Assembly (NCBI GenBank): GCA_958295845.1
Contig: OY282376.1
Location: 2,059,022 to 2,123,021 of the forward strand
Length of the DNA: 64,000 nucleotides
Reading direction: 5' to 3'
Source of the DNA: Caldilineaceae bacterium
Lineage (GTDB): Bacteria > Chloroflexota > Anaerolineae > Caldilineales > Caldilineaceae
Shown: piece after piece, positions 9,004-17,512 of the stretch
How positions within the stretch are numbered: the stretch's first letter is position 1
Layout: every line of letters starts with the position of its first letter
Program-made: the position numbers and the translations under genes
The notes under the pieces: generated by a model
Databases searched by the model: none
What the model was told of the DNA's origin: nothing
What the model saw: the letters and a program-made list of their open reading frames with translations, nothing else

Positions 9004-10086
9004 TTGACTGAAAAAAGAATAGATCTCCGTTCCGATACCGTGACGCACCCAACGCAAGAAATGCGTAAAGCGATGGCCTCGGCGCCCGTCGGCGACGACG
9101 TCTACGGCGAAGACCCCTCCGTCAACCGTCTCGAGGCAATGACCGCAGACCTGCTCGGAAAAGAGGCCGCACTGTTCGTGTCCAGCGGCACGATGGGCAA
9201 CCTGGCCTCCGTTCTTAGCCACTGCGGTCGCGGCGACGAGCTCATCCTGGGAGATCAGGCCCACATCTTTACGTCCGAGCAGGGCGGCACTGCCGTTCTG
9301 GGTGGCGTGTATCCCCGCCCGCTGCCTACCTCACCCGATGGTACGTTGGACCTGGATCTGGTGGCGGCATCGATCCGCCCCGATGACCAACATTACCCTC
9401 GTACCCGGCTGCTCGCGATCGAGAACACGCACAATCGCAGCGGCGGGCGATGCCTGCCAGTGGAATACATGGACGCTGCAGGCAACACGGCGCACAGCCA
9501 TGGCCTCAAACTCCATGTGGACGGAGCCCGACTCTGGAATGCCGCCGTCGCCCTCAACGTCTCCCCCGCCCGTCTCGTGCAAGAGGCGGACAGTGTCAGC
9601 GTTTGCCTGAGCAAAGGGCTCGGCGCCCCGGTTGGCTCCGTCGTCGTCGGCGACGCCGATTTCATCAGTCGGGCGCACCGCATGCGCAAAATCCTCGGTG
9701 GTGGCACCCGCCAGGCCGGCATTATCGCCGCCGCGGGCATCGTTGCCGTCTCCGAAATGATCGAGAGATTGGCCGACGACCACGCCAACGCCCGGAAACT
9801 GGCCCAAGGCCTGGCCAAATTGGACGGCATTGTCCTTGACCCTGAGAAGATTGAAACAGATATCGTATACTTCGAACTGCATCGCGACGACATCACCCCG
9901 GCCCAACTGTCCGCCGGCCTGAGGGAAAACGGCGTCCTGCTGAATCCTTCCGGTGGCAATCTGCTGAGGGCGGTCACAAATCTGTCAGTTTCCTCCGCCG
10001 ACATCGACCGTGCCCTCGACGCCTTTGCCCGCGTCCTGGACTCTGACGCCGTGCGCGCCGGCGACCACGTGCGCGTCTACGGGTAG
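9004..10086 (+). CDS. ltaE: Low-specificity L-threonine aldolase (PLP-dependent, GntG family)
   Basis: This 360-residue enzyme matches threonine aldolase throughout. The N-terminus IDLRSDTVTHPT and VGDDVYGEDPSVNRLE are diagnostic. His87 should stack on PLP, HVDGAR gives Asp173, and SVCLSKGLGAPVGS gives the Schiff-base Lys204. It cleaves L-threonine or L-allo-threonine to glycine and acetaldehyde in the cytosol. The start is TTG, with AAAGG upstream. The DUF697 gene begins 12 bases after its stop, so the two may be co-transcribed without an obvious functional link. Confidence 0.93.
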   Translation: MTEKRIDLRSDTVTHPTQEMRKAMASAPVGDDVYGEDPSVNRLEAMTADLLGKEAALFVSSGTMGNLASVLSHCGRGDELILGDQAHIFTSEQGGTAVLGGVYPRPLPTSPDGTLDLDLVAASIRPDDQHYPRTRLLAIENTHNRSGGRCLPVEYMDAAGNTAHSHGLKLHVDGARLWNAAVALNVSPARLVQEADSVSVCLSKGLGAPVGSVVVGDADFISRAHRMRKILGGGTRQAGIIAAAGIVAVSEMIERLADDHANARKLAQGLAKLDGIVLDPEKIETDIVYFELHRDDITPAQLSAGLRENGVLLNPSGGNLLRAVTNLSVSSADIDRALDAFARVLDSDAVRAGDHVRVYG

Positions 10087-10098
10087 GCGAAGCGTACG

Positions 10099-11238
10099 AT
10101 GCGTTCGCTTCCGCTGCGTTCAATCTGGCAGATCGTCAGTGAGATCAATCTTGCTGAAATTCAACGTGAGATCGAAGCCCCCTTTCATCTGCTGATCGCA
10201 GCTGACAACGAACCAGACGCGGAAAAAGCCGCAGCTCGCCTGAGCTCCCCCACCGGCGACTTCGTCGACCCCTGGATCACCGTAACCGACAGCAGCGGAA
10301 CCGGCCTGCTCTCGCACAGCACCGAAATTACACCCAGTTCCCCTGCGAACCAGTCCTCCACCGCGCAGCCTTCACTTCCATCTCCAGACTGCGCCCTGCT
10401 CATTTCAAACCATCCCGAACTCAGTCCGGCCCTGCACTCTCTCCAACAGGCCCTGGCCGCTCGCTCCATCCCCTCCCTGATCGTCGTAACAGGACCCGAA
10501 GCCAAACGCTCCGACAGTGCCATCACACGCCGTGGAGAACACGTGCGCGTGGCCATTACCGACTGGTCCAATCAATCCGTGGCGCGCGTCGCCGCTGCCC
10601 TGGTTCAGATCGTTCCCGCCCCTCTCCGCCTGCCCCTCGCCCGCCGACTTCCGCCTTTGCGGCCTGCCGCCCTCAATATGCTGATCCAGGAAACCTCTCA
10701 GGTCAACGCCAGCTACTCTTTCACCACCGGTCTCGGCGAAACCGTGCCCGGGTTGAACTTCGTCCTCGGCGCCGGAGACGCCATCGTTCTCACCAAGAAC
10801 CAGCTGATGATGGCATATAAAATCGCCCTTGTCTCGGGCAAGTCCGGTTCCCCGCAGAAGCTCCTGGGCGAAATCGTTGGCGTTCTCGGCAGTGGCTTTC
10901 TGTTCCGCCAGCTCGCCCGCCAGATGAGCGGACTGATTCCGGTTTGGGGTATTGTGCCCAAGGTGGCCGTCGCCTACGCCGGCACCTGGGCGATCGGCAG
11001 AGCGGTCACAGTGTGGGCAACGGAAGGACAGAAAATCACCCCGGAGCTCATGTCGGACCACTACCGCGAGGCGATGGAACAAGGACGCCAGGCCGCCAAG
11101 CGTATCGTCGACAATGCACGCCGGCCCCGCCCTGCCTCCAACGCCAAAAAGCTGCCCGCCCGCACGCAGGCCATCTCATCACGTCTCCTGCGACGCGTCG
11201 GCAAACGTATATCTCGCCTCCCCCCGCGCAAAGGCTGA
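10099..11238 (+). CDS. DUF697 (YcjF-like) membrane-associated protein without GTPase domain
   Basis: This 379-residue protein has a poorly conserved N-terminal half (about 1-200) with a Ser/Pro-rich stretch, and a C-terminal DUF697-like region (about 205-345). The latter shows the order seen in that family: helix, PGLNFVLGAGDAIVLTKNQLMMAYKIA, then LLGEIVGVLGSGFLFRQLARQ, PVWGIVPKVAVAYAGTWAIGRAV. DUF697 is commonly fused to or encoded beside dynamin/Era-like GTPases, but no G-motifs are seen here. The hydrophobic hairpins suggest membrane association. The tail is basic (many Arg/Lys). Function unknown; the thr-aldolase gene lies directly upstream. Confidence 0.65.
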   Translation: MRSLPLRSIWQIVSEINLAEIQREIEAPFHLLIAADNEPDAEKAAARLSSPTGDFVDPWITVTDSSGTGLLSHSTEITPSSPANQSSTAQPSLPSPDCALLISNHPELSPALHSLQQALAARSIPSLIVVTGPEAKRSDSAITRRGEHVRVAITDWSNQSVARVAAALVQIVPAPLRLPLARRLPPLRPAALNMLIQETSQVNASYSFTTGLGETVPGLNFVLGAGDAIVLTKNQLMMAYKIALVSGKSGSPQKLLGEIVGVLGSGFLFRQLARQMSGLIPVWGIVPKVAVAYAGTWAIGRAVTVWATEGQKITPELMSDHYREAMEQGRQAAKRIVDNARRPRPASNAKKLPARTQAISSRLLRRVGKRISRLPPRKG

Positions 11239-11298
11239 ATCACCCCCACATTCTGCCTTCCCTCAGCCCGATTCCAACCAATTTAGAACCGGTTTCAT

Positions 11299-11327
11299 TT
11301 GACAACCTGACCCCTCCGTGATATCCT
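11299..11327 (+). promoter_or_regulatory. Sigma-70-type promoter of tRNA-Asp
   Basis: A perfect TTGACA (11299-11304) is separated by exactly 17 bases from TATCCT (11322-11327; 4 of 6 matches). The tRNA starts 27 bases after the -10 element, which fits a short leader. Confidence 0.75.
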
Positions 11328-11354
11328 CACATTCGCATGTCTTGATTTCCTGAT

Positions 11355-11430
11355 GGGGGCGTGGTGTAGCGGTTAGCATGTCGGCCTGTCAAGCCGGAGG
11401 TCGCGGGTTCAAATCCCGTCGCTCCCGCCA
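11355..11430 (+). tRNA. trnD: tRNA-Asp (GTC)
   Basis: The sequence folds as a full cloverleaf. The 7-bp acceptor stem pairs GGGGGCG with CGCTCCC, with one G-T pair. The anticodon stem TCGGC/GCCGG encloses CTGTCAA with anticodon GTC at 11388-11390. The T arm has GGGTTCAAATCCC. The terminal CCA is encoded at 11428-11430. Confidence 0.96.
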
Positions 11431-11548
11431 CGGCAATGTAAATGCCAGACCATGGGGAAGTCGGGGGACGAAGTGAAGTGGGAAGCGCGTTGGCAAGTCA
11501 GTCCTGCGTCCGCATGACCATTGCCTGTCGTTCCCCTCAAATAGACAT

Positions 11549-11585
11549 GAAAAAACAGGTCAACCCGTTAATGGGTTGACCTGTT
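11549..11585 (-). terminator. Intrinsic terminator of fabI
   Basis: A perfect 13-bp inverted repeat, AACAGGTCAACCC/GGGTTGACCTGTT, with a 6-base loop. On the minus strand the stem is followed directly by a run of Ts, and it lies 30 bases past the fabI stop. On the plus strand there is no T-run, but it may also limit read-through from the tRNA. Confidence 0.85.
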
Positions 11586-11614
11586 CGCATTCCGGATTCG
11601 GCTTTGCCCGCCTC

Positions 11615-12406
11615 TTACCCCGGCACAGTGTCCATCTCGGGGGCTCCCATGATATTGTAACCCCCGTCCACATAGACGACCTCGCCGGTAACCTTCTGCG
11701 CCCAGTCGCTTAGGAGGAACCGGGCCGCATTCCCCACGTCGGCCTGGGTTACATTCCCCATAGGCGCCACCGTGCCCACGTAGCCGAGACTCTTCCGAAA
11801 CCCGCTGACACCTGCCGATGCCAAGGTCTTGATGGGACCGGCACTTATCGCATTCACCCGCACCTGCTCCTTACCCAGGTCCCAGGCAAGATAGCGAACT
11901 GTCGCCTCCAACGCGGCCTTGGCCACGCCCATCACATTGTAGTTGGGCGTCACCTTTTCCGCACCGTAATAGGTCATCGCCATGATGCTGCCGCCCTCTG
12001 ACATTAACGGGACCGCACCCTTGGCCAGCGCAATCAGGCTGTAGCAACTGATATCGAGCGCGACTCGGAACCCCTCGCGGCTGGTGTCCACGAAACGTCC
12101 ACCCAGGTCCTCCCGTGGGGCGAAGGCAATCGAATGCACCAGAAAATCGAGGCCCCCGAAGTGGTCACCGGCCTTTCCGTAGAGCGCCTCAATCGCCGCG
12201 TCATCGGTAACATCACATTCCTCCACGAAGCTGCTCCCCAATGAAGCCGCCAAAGGCGTGACCCGCCTTTCCAGAAAGTCGCCGGCATAGCTTAAGCCAA
12301 TCTCCGCGCCCTCCTCTGCCAAAGCCTGCGCTATCCCCCACGCAATTGAATTCTTGTTCGCAACGCCAAATATGAGACCGCGTTTCCCATCGAAAGTACC
12401 CATCAC
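11615..12406 (-). CDS. fabI: Enoyl-[acyl-carrier-protein] reductase (NADH)
   Basis: This 263-residue short-chain dehydrogenase-type enzyme catalyses the last reduction of each fatty-acid elongation cycle. It has the FabI nucleotide-binding start [17 protein letters not shown] and the diagnostic [22 protein letters not shown], placing catalytic Tyr156 and Lys163 at the same numbers as in E. coli FabI when counted from the GTG. The first codons are GTG-ATG; GAGGAG lies just upstream, so either codon could initiate (12406 or 12403). It has its own terminator downstream, and tyrS is the next minus-strand gene upstream. No other fatty-acid gene is adjacent. Confidence 0.96.
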   Translation of the reverse strand: MMGTFDGKRGLIFGVANKNSIAWGIAQALAEEGAEIGLSYAGDFLERRVTPLAASLGSSFVEECDVTDDAAIEALYGKAGDHFGGLDFLVHSIAFAPREDLGGRFVDTSREGFRVALDISCYSLIALAKGAVPLMSEGGSIMAMTYYGAEKVTPNYNVMGVAKAALEATVRYLAWDLGKEQVRVNAISAGPIKTLASAGVSGFRKSLGYVGTVAPMGNVTQADVGNAARFLLSDWAQKVTGEVVYVDGGYNIMGAPEMDTVPG

Positions 12407-12624
12407 TTGCTCCTCACGTCTATTCGGTCCTGAAATTCACTGAAGATCCAGGCGCGGTGCAGTACTTCGTCCCCGGCAGCCTTCCCGTCCGTCCGAACTT
12501 CGACTTCAGACGAAGAGACTGCACTGCCGCCTCGACTCGTCGCCTGAACCTCCGAAAATCTCGAAAACAGGCCGGTTCTGGCAAAAAAACATGAAAGAAA
12601 TTTGAAATTCGTTGAAATTACCCC

Positions 12625-12653
12625 TTTACAAGCAAAGAAAAGCATGCTATAAT
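12625..12653 (+). promoter_or_regulatory. Strong sigma-70 promoter driving an unassigned plus-strand transcript
   Basis: TTTACA (12625-12630; 5 of 6) and a perfect TATAAT (12648-12653) are separated by the optimal 17 bases. It points into the fabI-tyrS gap, where both flanking genes are on the other strand, so it should make a separate RNA starting near 12660. Confidence 0.75.
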
Positions 12654-12659
12654 TACTGC

Positions 12660-12764
12660 TTAGGGAACCGAGTTGTCACGTTGTGGTTGGAAGCCACTAT
12701 CGGGGGAAGCGTGGCATCCGGTTCCTGTTTCTATTGGTACTAGGAATTTCTCCAACCTTCCCCC
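12660..12764 (+). ncRNA. Candidate structured small RNA (unassigned)
   Basis: Downstream of the strong promoter the sequence can form a long nested structure. An outer stem pairs GGAACCG (12664-12670) with CGGTTCC (12719-12725). A second stem pairs TGTCACG (12674-12680) with CGTGGCA (12710-12716). A terminal hairpin pairs GTGGTT with AGCCAC (12683-12697). Two further segments can compete: GGGGGAAG (12702-12709) with CTTCCCCC (12757-12764), and GGTTGGA (12685-12691) with TCCAACC (12751-12757), giving a possible pseudoknot or switch. I could not match it to SRP RNA, 6S RNA, tmRNA, T-box or a known riboswitch. No coding gene on this strand follows, and no clear terminator T-run is seen. Confidence 0.5.
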
Positions 12765-12779
12765 GGGCATTGGTCGCCC

Positions 12780-14018
12780 CTATCCGCCGGAAACGACCCG
12801 CAAGAACCTCTTCCTTCCGACCTGTAGCACGTTTTCGCCGCCGTTCGGGGTAAGCGACGTTTGCACGCCGTCCGAGACCGCAACCCCGTCGAGCCGCACG
12901 CCCCCTTGCTGAATCAGACGCCGCGCCTCACCCTTGCTGCGAACCAGCCCCGCCGCACTCATCAAGTCCAGCAAATTCATCTCCTGCGACAATCTGAATT
13001 GCGGAGCATCGCTTGGCGCCGCCCCCTCGTGCATGCGGACCGCGTCTACTGCCGCCTGCTTTCCTCTCGCCTCGCCGTGAAAAATGCTGACTATCTCTTT
13101 GGCCAGGGCCTGCTTCGCAACCTGCGGTTCCAACTCTCCGCTCTCTATCTGCGCCACCATGCCATCGATATCCTCCTGGCTCCAGCGGGTCACCAGCTCC
13201 GCGAAGTTCTGGAAGGTATGGTCCGGGAGGTTGACTACTTTGGTAAAGATCACCCCCGGGGCCTCATCGATCCCAATATGATTGCCCGTCGACTTGCTCA
13301 TTCGCAAGTTACCGTCCGTTCCGACCAGGATCGGAAAGGTCAATACGACCTGCGGCCGCATACCCCGCGCGTTCATCAATGTGCGCCCTGCCATGAGATT
13401 GAACAGCTGGTCCGTACCGCCAATCTGCACGTCCGTATCCAACATGATCGCATCATAACCCTGCATCAGCGCATAAAAGAATTCGTGTAGCCAAATGGGC
13501 TCCCCTTTGGCATGCCGCTTGCTGAAATTGTCCCTGGCGAGGAACTGCTGCACCGTAAAACTGCTGGCCAGCTGGATAACGCCGCCAAAGTCCAATTCGC
13601 CTAACCACCTGTGATTGTAGTCAACAACCGTCTTCTCAGGGTCCAGCACCCTGTGCGCCTGCAGGGTGAATGTCTGCGCATTTTCCATTGCCTCTTCTAG
13701 GCTCTGTTGCTTGCGCGCGCTCTCCTTGTCACTGGGGTCCCCAATCGTTCCCGTGAAGGTGCCAATCAGGAAGACGACCGTGTGACCAAGCTCTTGAAAC
13801 TGTCTCAGCTTTCGCAGCGGAACGGTATGTCCCAGGTGGAGATCGCTCGACGTGGGATCGAAGCCGCAATAAACACGCAGAGGTCGGTCATTTTCCTGGC
13901 TCTCTTCCAGCCTCTTACGCAACTCCGCCTCCATATTGTCACGGGTCCGGTCATCGCCAAATTCGACGCCCCGCATCAACACAGCCATCTGCTCATCTAC
14001 CGGCGGAAATTCAGGCAT
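12780..14018 (-). CDS. tyrS: Tyrosyl-tRNA synthetase
   Basis: This 412-residue class I aminoacyl-tRNA synthetase charges tRNA-Tyr. The HIGH-type motif is HLGH (61-64), the KMSKS-type motif is RMSKS (239-243), and GGTDQ (200-204) and QGYDA belong to the tyrosine pocket. A C-terminal S4 RNA-binding domain (about 345-410; [22 protein letters not shown]) completes the bacterial TyrS layout. The ATG is preceded by GAGGAG at good spacing. No T-box-like leader is recognisable in the 160 bases upstream. Confidence 0.97.
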   Translation of the reverse strand: MPEFPPVDEQMAVLMRGVEFGDDRTRDNMEAELRKRLEESQENDRPLRVYCGFDPTSSDLHLGHTVPLRKLRQFQELGHTVVFLIGTFTGTIGDPSDKESARKQQSLEEAMENAQTFTLQAHRVLDPEKTVVDYNHRWLGELDFGGVIQLASSFTVQQFLARDNFSKRHAKGEPIWLHEFFYALMQGYDAIMLDTDVQIGGTDQLFNLMAGRTLMNARGMRPQVVLTFPILVGTDGNLRMSKSTGNHIGIDEAPGVIFTKVVNLPDHTFQNFAELVTRWSQEDIDGMVAQIESGELEPQVAKQALAKEIVSIFHGEARGKQAAVDAVRMHEGAAPSDAPQFRLSQEMNLLDLMSAAGLVRSKGEARRLIQQGGVRLDGVAVSDGVQTSLTPNGGENVLQVGRKRFLRVVSGG

Positions 14019-14118
14019 ATTTCAACTCCTCAAATCTGCGACCCATCTCCCAAGAAAAATCCACTGCGCAACCAATTTCGGTTCGTGAACGGTCAACAAC
14101 AACCCCTGCCGCCTCGAA

Positions 14119-14151
14119 CCACTATCCACTATCCGCTATCCACTATCCACT
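14119..14151. repeat. Heptamer tandem repeat (CCACTAT)n
   Basis: Four full copies plus five bases of a fifth of CCACTAT, with one A-to-G change in the third copy, lie between the dehydratase stop and the tyrS start. Such short heptamer tracts are known in some filamentous bacteria; no function can be assigned. Confidence 0.75.
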
Positions 14152-14180
14152 GCAGTTCACCCGCCTGGGAACCCAACAAT

Positions 14181-15896
14181 TCAAAACTTGGGCTGGGCTA
14201 TCGTCTCCACAGGATCCCGCCCCAACAGGAAGTCAAAGTCCATTCCCTGTGGTGCCTGCATTACATGGTCTAGAAACAACTTGCCATAGCCGCGCCGGTA
14301 CACTGGCTGCGGCTGTCGCCATTCGGCGAGCCGCCTCTGCATCTCTTCTGGCTCGACTCGCAATTCAAGCCGCCTGCCCGGCACATCCAACTCGATCTCA
14401 TCCCCCGTGCGTACAACCGCCAAGGGCCCACCTACCGCGGCCTCCGGCGCGACGTGCAGCACGATCGTCCCAAATGCTGTACCGCTCATCCTTGCATCAG
14501 AGATACGCACCATATCGCGTACGCCCTCTTTTAGCAACTTTTTAGGGATTGGTAGATTCCCGACTTCCGGCATGCCCGGCCCCCCCAGCGGACCCGCATT
14601 CTGCAGTACCAGAATGTCCTCGGCATTGACGTCCAGGTCGGGGTCGTCGATTTTCCCCTGCAGATCGGCAATACCGTCGAACACGACGGCTCGCCCCCTG
14701 TGCCGCATCAGTCCCGGCGACGCGGCCGCATGCTTGATCACCGCCCCCGCCGGCGCCAGGTTGCCCCGCAGGATCGCCAGCCCGCCCTCCGATTTCAATG
14801 GGTTGTCCAGTGTATGAACCACCTCGCTGTCGACGATCTCGCTCTCCGCAACGTTTTCCGCAACTGTCCGCCCCGTGACGGTAAACGCATCGCCATGGAG
14901 CAGAGGCAGCAGCTGCCGCAAAACTGCCGAGACGCCGCCTGCATAAAAGAAGTCCTCCATCTGAAAAGAACCCGTCGGCCGAACATTGGCAAGCAGCGGT
15001 GTCCGCCGGCTGATCGAGTCAAACAGGTCCAGAGGTAGATCGACGCCAAGCCGCCCCGCCAGCGCCGGCAAGTGCACGACCGCGTTCGTGCTCCCCCCCA
15101 GGGCGCACAGCAGAGTAATCGCATTCTCCATAGACTCTCGCGTCAGTACTTGCGACGGGCGCAGCCCCTCCACCGCCATCCCCACAATGCGCCGCCCGGC
15201 CCTCTCAGCCAAAAGAATGCGCCGCGAATCCGCTGCCGGTACTGCCCCGTTCCCAGGTAAAGAGATGCCCAACGCTTCCGTCAACGAGTTCATCGTTGAC
15301 GCGGTCCCCATCACCATGCAGTGGCCCCGGCTCCGCACCAGGTTCTCCTCCACCTCCGCATACTCGACATCGCTCAGATTGCCCGCCCTGTACTCTGTTG
15401 TCAGGCGGCGGCAATCGGTGCACGCCCCCAGTGTCTGACCGCGCCAGTGCCCGTTCAACATCGGCCCGCCCGAGACAAGCAATGCCGGCAGGTCAGCGCT
15501 CGCTACGCCCATCAACGCCGCCGGCGTAGTCTTATCGCACCCGCACAGCACGACCACCCCGTCCATTGGGTTGCCGCGAATCATCTCCTCCGTGTCCATG
15601 GCCGCCAGATTGCGCCACAGCATCGAAGTCGGCGTCAGGTAGATCTCTCCCAGGCTGATCGTCGGAAACTCCAGTGGGAATCCTCCTGCCTGCCAGACGC
15701 CCCGCTTGACCGCTTCCACCAGCTCGGGGAAGTGGGCATGGCAATTGTTCATTTCGCTGTACGTGTTCAGAATCCCGATCAGAGGTCGGTTCATGTCCGC
15801 CCTGTCAAAGCCAAGCGAGCGCGTGAACGCCCTGTGCATCAGCCCCGCCGCGTCAGCTTCATTGAAAAACGCGCGCCCGCGAGCGTCCTCTGTCAT
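14181..15896 (-). CDS. IlvD/Edd-family dehydratase (sugar-acid or dihydroxy-acid dehydratase)
   Basis: This 571-residue protein is a Fe-S dehydratase that removes water from a 2,3-dihydroxy acid. Cluster and active-site motifs are clear: NTYSEMNNCHAHF (Cys52), CGCDKTTPA (Cys120, Lys122), RGHCMVMGTASTM (Cys193) and RISDARMSGTAFG near 480. The CHAHF and GGFPLEFPTISLGE wording is closer to pentonate dehydratases (L-arabonate, D-xylonate) than to biosynthetic IlvD, so a role in sugar-acid breakdown is likely but unproven. The frame opens further upstream to a TTG at 15983 with no ribosome site; I chose the ATG at 15896, which gives a family-typical N-terminus. It follows the zinc-ribbon/propeller gene by 83 bases. 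Confidence 0.85.
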   Translation of the reverse strand: MTEDARGRAFFNEADAAGLMHRAFTRSLGFDRADMNRPLIGILNTYSEMNNCHAHFPELVEAVKRGVWQAGGFPLEFPTISLGEIYLTPTSMLWRNLAAMDTEEMIRGNPMDGVVVLCGCDKTTPAALMGVASADLPALLVSGGPMLNGHWRGQTLGACTDCRRLTTEYRAGNLSDVEYAEVEENLVRSRGHCMVMGTASTMNSLTEALGISLPGNGAVPAADSRRILLAERAGRRIVGMAVEGLRPSQVLTRESMENAITLLCALGGSTNAVVHLPALAGRLGVDLPLDLFDSISRRTPLLANVRPTGSFQMEDFFYAGGVSAVLRQLLPLLHGDAFTVTGRTVAENVAESEIVDSEVVHTLDNPLKSEGGLAILRGNLAPAGAVIKHAAASPGLMRHRGRAVVFDGIADLQGKIDDPDLDVNAEDILVLQNAGPLGGPGMPEVGNLPIPKKLLKEGVRDMVRISDARMSGTAFGTIVLHVAPEAAVGGPLAVVRTGDEIELDVPGRRLELRVEPEEMQRRLAEWRQPQPVYRRGYGKLFLDHVMQAPQGMDFDFLLGRDPVETIAQPKF

Positions 15897-15979
15897 CTCA
15901 GTCCGTTGTTCAGCCACTTTGCCTCCGACTTTGCCAACCGTGCCTCCGACGCCATCAGACCTCTTCAAGCGCAAACCCT

Positions 15980-17305
15980 TCAAGGTGAAATCTGCAATCG
16001 GTATACGCTGCCATTGTCGCTGTCGGTAACCACAAGACTTCCCGCTTCGCCCGCTGTGATTCCAACCAGCTTCCGCAACGGGGGTCCCCCCGCAAGCACC
16101 CAGACTTCCAGGTCCTCAACGTTATTCCCGGAGATCCTCAGAATGCCCCCCTGCTCCGGTTGAGTTACGTATACCACCCCGTCGCTGTCAAGGGCAAGGT
16201 GGGGCCCGTCTACGCTGTTGGCCGTGACCAGAGGCCACAGATTCAGCAACGTTCCCGCCGCGTCAAATCGCAGCACAGATGTCATGCCCGCCGTCGACAC
16301 AAGAATAGAACTGTCAGTCTGAAAGAGGACGTCGACGGGCTGCAGATCTGTACCCTCAAAATCAGTCGAAATGCGGATCAACTCCCGTCCCGAGGTGTCG
16401 AAGGCCGCAACAGCCAGCGCCGGCGTCATGGCCAACCAGATACGGCCCTGAGCGTCAACATCGAGCCCCCTGCTCCTGTCGGCAGCTCCGTTAGGAATAG
16501 GTACCACATCCTGGAACACGCCGTCAGCGCCGTGGATACTCACCTGGCCGCCATCGCCCGCGTCCAGGACGTAGACATTACCATCCCCGTCCGCCCCCAC
16601 GTCGACCGGCTCGACGAACCGCCGGTCTGAGCCGTCTATCCGGGCTATCTGCTGACCTGCGCCATCCAAAACGAACAGCGCCCCCTGGCTTGGGTCGACA
16701 ACGTAAATGTTCCCATTCGCAATGGTCACGCCCCGCGGTCGATGGTATCCGCTGCTGACCGTCTCGAACTCTGTGGTCCTTTCTTCACCAGTAAATGGCG
16801 TGACGATATCCAGTGGCAAAGCCATGCCCGGCACGTCACCCGGAACCGCATCCGCACTTTCCCCAATTAAAGCTGGCGCCGCCTTCGAATCCACCCTCTT
16901 GAAACTGTCCCGGGCTACCGCGCCCGCCAGGACCACCAACAACAGCAAGGGACTCCCGCTCCAAAGCACCAGTGTTCGAATACCACTCCCCGCCTTCTCT
17001 CGTAGAGTCGCTCTACGACGATGAGGAGCTCTGTTCGGTAACGCTTCAACCTCTGCTTCTGTCCTCTCCGCCACCGCCTCTTCAACACCAAGCGCGGTCT
17101 CGGACACTACCGACTCTTCGCTTATCTCGCCGGATCTGAATACCTCATGGTCGCCCGCCTCGCACCTCGCGCCCGGTTCCCCCTCCGACAAGGACCCCCC
17201 GCACTGGTCACAGAATCTGGCCTCACGCCTAACCAAAGAGTCGCAATTGGGACAGGCTAAAACCGTCTCTTCTCTCGACATGTCCTGCTCAGGTTTTCGA
17301 TACAT
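15980..17305 (-). CDS. Zinc-ribbon, single-span membrane protein with extracytoplasmic NHL-like β-propeller
   Basis: This 441-residue protein begins with a four-cysteine zinc ribbon (ACPNCDSLVRREARFCDQCGG, about 17-38). An acidic linker, one membrane span (about 110-130) and a six-bladed NHL-like β-propeller (about 175-441; repeated RPRGVTIANGNIYVVD and EPVDVGADGDGNVYVLD units) follow. The propeller would face outside and the zinc ribbon inside. It closely resembles the C-terminal propeller of the giant protein encoded immediately upstream, which points to gene or domain duplication. The ATG at 17305 has AGGA at good spacing. Function unknown; propellers usually bind proteins or glycans. Confidence 0.75.
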   Translation of the reverse strand: MYRKPEQDMSREETVLACPNCDSLVRREARFCDQCGGSLSEGEPGARCEAGDHEVFRSGEISEESVVSETALGVEEAVAERTEAEVEALPNRAPHRRRATLREKAGSGIRTLVLWSGSPLLLLVVLAGAVARDSFKRVDSKAAPALIGESADAVPGDVPGMALPLDIVTPFTGEERTTEFETVSSGYHRPRGVTIANGNIYVVDPSQGALFVLDGAGQQIARIDGSDRRFVEPVDVGADGDGNVYVLDAGDGGQVSIHGADGVFQDVVPIPNGAADRSRGLDVDAQGRIWLAMTPALAVAAFDTSGRELIRISTDFEGTDLQPVDVLFQTDSSILVSTAGMTSVLRFDAAGTLLNLWPLVTANSVDGPHLALDSDGVVYVTQPEQGGILRISGNNVEDLEVWVLAGGPPLRKLVGITAGEAGSLVVTDSDNGSVYRLQISP

Positions 17306-17512
17306 GGTGTCCTACGGCCAACGGTCGTAGTTATGAATGACAATGAGGATGAAAGGATCTGACCCGAAGGAAAAACCTAGTCTGCCCCGGGATATCCGCG
17401 CGCTCTTGCCGAAACCAACAGAAAACGCCGCCTCCCCCAGGATGGCAACTCTGAACGAAGCCTGAGGCAACCAGAAGTGAAGGCTGCAACCGCTGTCAGG
17501 TCGTTGTTCGCC

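Noticed and set aside
12403..12645. 80-codon minus-strand frame just upstream of fabI
   Set aside because: Its stop overlaps the fabI start, but the composition is unremarkable, it has no ribosome site, and it lies opposite the strong promoter. No domain is visible.
12660..12764. Assignment of the RNA candidate as SRP RNA or cobalamin riboswitch
   Set aside because: The SRP domain IV core and the cobalamin core motifs are missing, and no downstream gene is on that strand.
14019..14180. T-box leader for tyrS
   Set aside because: No T-box sequence or anti-terminator is visible in the 160 bases upstream; only a heptamer repeat.
15897..15983. Upstream TTG start for the dehydratase
   Set aside because: It adds a Gly/Val/Lys-rich leader with no ribosome site and overlaps the neighbouring stop.
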